Shown piece by piece: positions 42,039 to 43,249 of a DNA stretch of 43,249 bases. Position 1 is the first letter of the stretch, and each line of letters begins with the position of its first letter. The stretch covers positions 1-43,249 of the forward strand of contig JAYTCQ010000150.1 of the NCBI GenBank assembly GCA_043736395.1, given 5' to 3'. Below the pieces are notes generated by a model, which worked only from the letters and a program-made list of their open reading frames with translations, searched no databases and was not told where the DNA came from. The position numbers and the translations under genes were made by a program. This DNA comes from JAFDVL01 sp043736395. GTDB lineage: Bacteria; Acidobacteriota; Blastocatellia; RBC074.

Positions 42039-43249
42039 TCAGGACAAGTCCGAAGGCGCATAAGTGGGCATGCGGTTGCGCAACCTGTCAAGACGTTGCT
42101 CTAACTCTCTTACGTGCGAGTTGTTGATTGAAGTGTAAATTAACCAAGCGGCTTGGCATTCATCGATAGCGCTGGACAGTTTCCCTATTCGTTCATAAAT
42201 CAGACTCAAATTGTAATGAGCCATCGCGATGTTGGGGAGATAACCATTGGCCTGGGCCAATTCCAGCGCGTGGGTTAGTTGCAAATGTGCGGATTCAAAA
42301 TCCCCTCTTGCTGCTGAGATCGTTCCCAAACTGCCAAGCGCCAAGCATTCCCCCAGCACGTCTTTCTGATCGCGCGCAATCTCAATCCAACGGCTCAGGA
42401 ATTGAGCGGCTTTGTCATTCTCACCCAAGTCAGCATAGGCGTTGCCTAAATTCCCCAATGCTTTACCCACGCCTTGCCTGTCTTTCAATTCCTCTAACAA
42501 CGTCAATGCTTGTTCATAAAAGGGAATGGCCTGTTTTACCTCACCGGTCTCGACATAGTCATTGCCAAGACTTCCCAATGCATTAGCCTCTGTCCGTTGA
42601 TCGCCAATTTCGCGCGCGATCAAGAGGGACTGGTGATGAGATTCAATGGCGCTCTTGAAGTCACCGGACTTCCGGTAAAGGTTCCCGATATTGCCCAACA
42701 CTTTGCCTTCACCCTGGCGATCATTGAAGCGGCGAGATATTTCCAAATCCTGCTGAAACAGCTTCAGCGCGCGTGGCAGATTGCCGCGCTGAACATATGC
42801 CAGCCCAAGATTCCCGGAAATGTTTGCTATCTCTGCTGAACGCCCCCACTGTTGGGCAACAGCCAAGGCGGATTCAAGCAATTGAATTTGATTGTCGAGA
42901 GGTTCCCGTAAAACTTGGCACGGCACTCCGGCATCGGCAAAGTCCAGGCAAAGTAAAGCGGCCTGATGATCTGTAATCGAACTAGCGACGGCCCACCGCT
43001 GCCCTTGTTTGATGTTATGCTGGTTTTCATCGTAAAGAAACAATCCCAAGCGACTTGCCAACCCGCCCTCTTCATATAACCTGCTTGCCAACCGAAGGAA
43101 CTGTTCGTAACACCGCGCGTGACGTAACTGGGCGACGGCAACGATTCGCCGGAAAATGGGCCATTTTATTTCACCTAAGCTAACTACCGGTTTGGTTTCA
43201 AGAGCAGATCGTACTCCGGTAATGGCATCTTTCGATCCAGGTTCAGGGT
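42039..43249 (-). CDS. TPR protein, sensor part of an NB-ARC-like protein (5' end outside window)
   Basis: The frame is open to the right edge, so the true start lies beyond 43249; an internal start codon at 43091 is not the real N-terminus. The visible 402 residues begin PEPGSKDAITGVRSALE and contain a segment with DENQHNIKQGQRWAVASS, then LCLDFADAGV, the linker found between the winged-helix and TPR parts of bacterial NB-ARC proteins. Six or more TPR units follow (ANISGNLGLAYVQRGNLPRAL, ANALGSLGNDYVETGEVKQAI and so on). It ends LDRLRNRMPTYAPSDLS. It converges on the sensor-less NB-ARC gene with only 28 bp between stops. It may complement that protein or be an independent system. Confidence 0.8.
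   Translation of the reverse strand, partial: PEPGSKDAITGVRSALETKPVVSLGEIKWPIFRRIVAVAQLRHARCYEQFLRLASRLYEEGGLASRLGLFLYDENQHNIKQGQRWAVASSITDHQAALLCLDFADAGVPCQVLREPLDNQIQLLESALAVAQQWGRSAEIANISGNLGLAYVQRGNLPRALKLFQQDLEISRRFNDRQGEGKVLGNIGNLYRKSGDFKSAIESHHQSLLIAREIGDQRTEANALGSLGNDYVETGEVKQAIPFYEQALTLLEELKDRQGVGKALGNLGNAYADLGENDKAAQFLSRWIEIARDQKDVLGECLALGSLGTISAARGDFESAHLQLTHALELAQANGYLPNIAMAHYNLSLIYERIGKLSSAIDECQAAWLIYTSINNSHVRELEQRLDRLRNRMPTYAPSDLS

Noticed and set aside
1..43249. CRISPR arrays, tRNA or rRNA genes
   Set aside because: No regularly spaced direct repeats, tRNA-like cloverleaf or conserved rRNA segment was noticed on reading.

Overview
The window looks like bacterial chromosome of roughly 47-50% GC (estimated by eye). 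It holds no rRNA, tRNA or CRISPR array that I can see. The gene mix is a split-gene sigma factor with a zf-HC2 anti-sigma protein, a TPR-CHAT protein, an S9 peptidase, an NtrC-like regulator with a degenerate receiver, a subtilase-RHS fusion and EAD1 and NB-ARC conflict genes. This suggests a large-genome soil or freshwater Acidobacteriota (Blastocatellia-like) bacterium or something of similar lifestyle. The taxonomic guess is inference only.

Layout. 1-5945 (minus strand) is a restriction/defence operon: type I hsdM, hsdS, an OLD-family ATPase-TOPRIM nuclease, then a DUF262 gene cut short by an insertion sequence whose transposase start lies at the left edge. 6752-14131 holds a sigma/anti-sigma pair converging on a two-gene unit (tiny proline-rich secreted peptide plus TPR-CHAT protease), followed by an exported S9 peptidase. 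14478-16762 holds an NtrC-like activator, a decayed RES-domain toxin remnant and an XRE regulator. 16954-19302 is a subtilase without a signal peptide. 19303-20761 is mostly non-coding, with a 22-bp inverted repeat and the C-terminal remnant of a phage-type cytosine methyltransferase-like protein.

20762-26296 is the most interesting locus: three tightly coupled genes encoding EAD1-NTPase, a 1016-residue all-helical protein with no recognised domain, and EAD1-trypsin-like protease. The two EAD1 domains are clearly homologous to each other. This predicts that the NTPase recruits the protease through EAD1-EAD1 contact, with the large protein as a detached sensor. 27222-34633 holds a 2165-residue subtilase-RHS polymorphic-toxin-like protein with an AT-rich unique C-terminal tail, followed by an AT-rich exported protein that could be its immunity partner.

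35293-39226 is a recombinase and toxin-antitoxin island. It has a PIN toxin with two antitoxin-like genes, a VapBC pair lying between a duplicated integrase tail and the intact tyrosine recombinase, and a serine resolvase flanked by a 39-bp inverted repeat. The island abuts a beheaded TPR gene. 39677-43249 is a second NTPase conflict locus: a DUF4062 protein and an NB-ARC NTPase share a short Gly/Ile/Thr-rich motif, the NB-ARC protein has no sensor repeats, and a convergent TPR protein running off the right edge resembles the sensor half of another NB-ARC protein.

Much of the window therefore belongs to defence, inter-bacterial conflict and mobile DNA, interleaved with a few exported proteases and their regulators.
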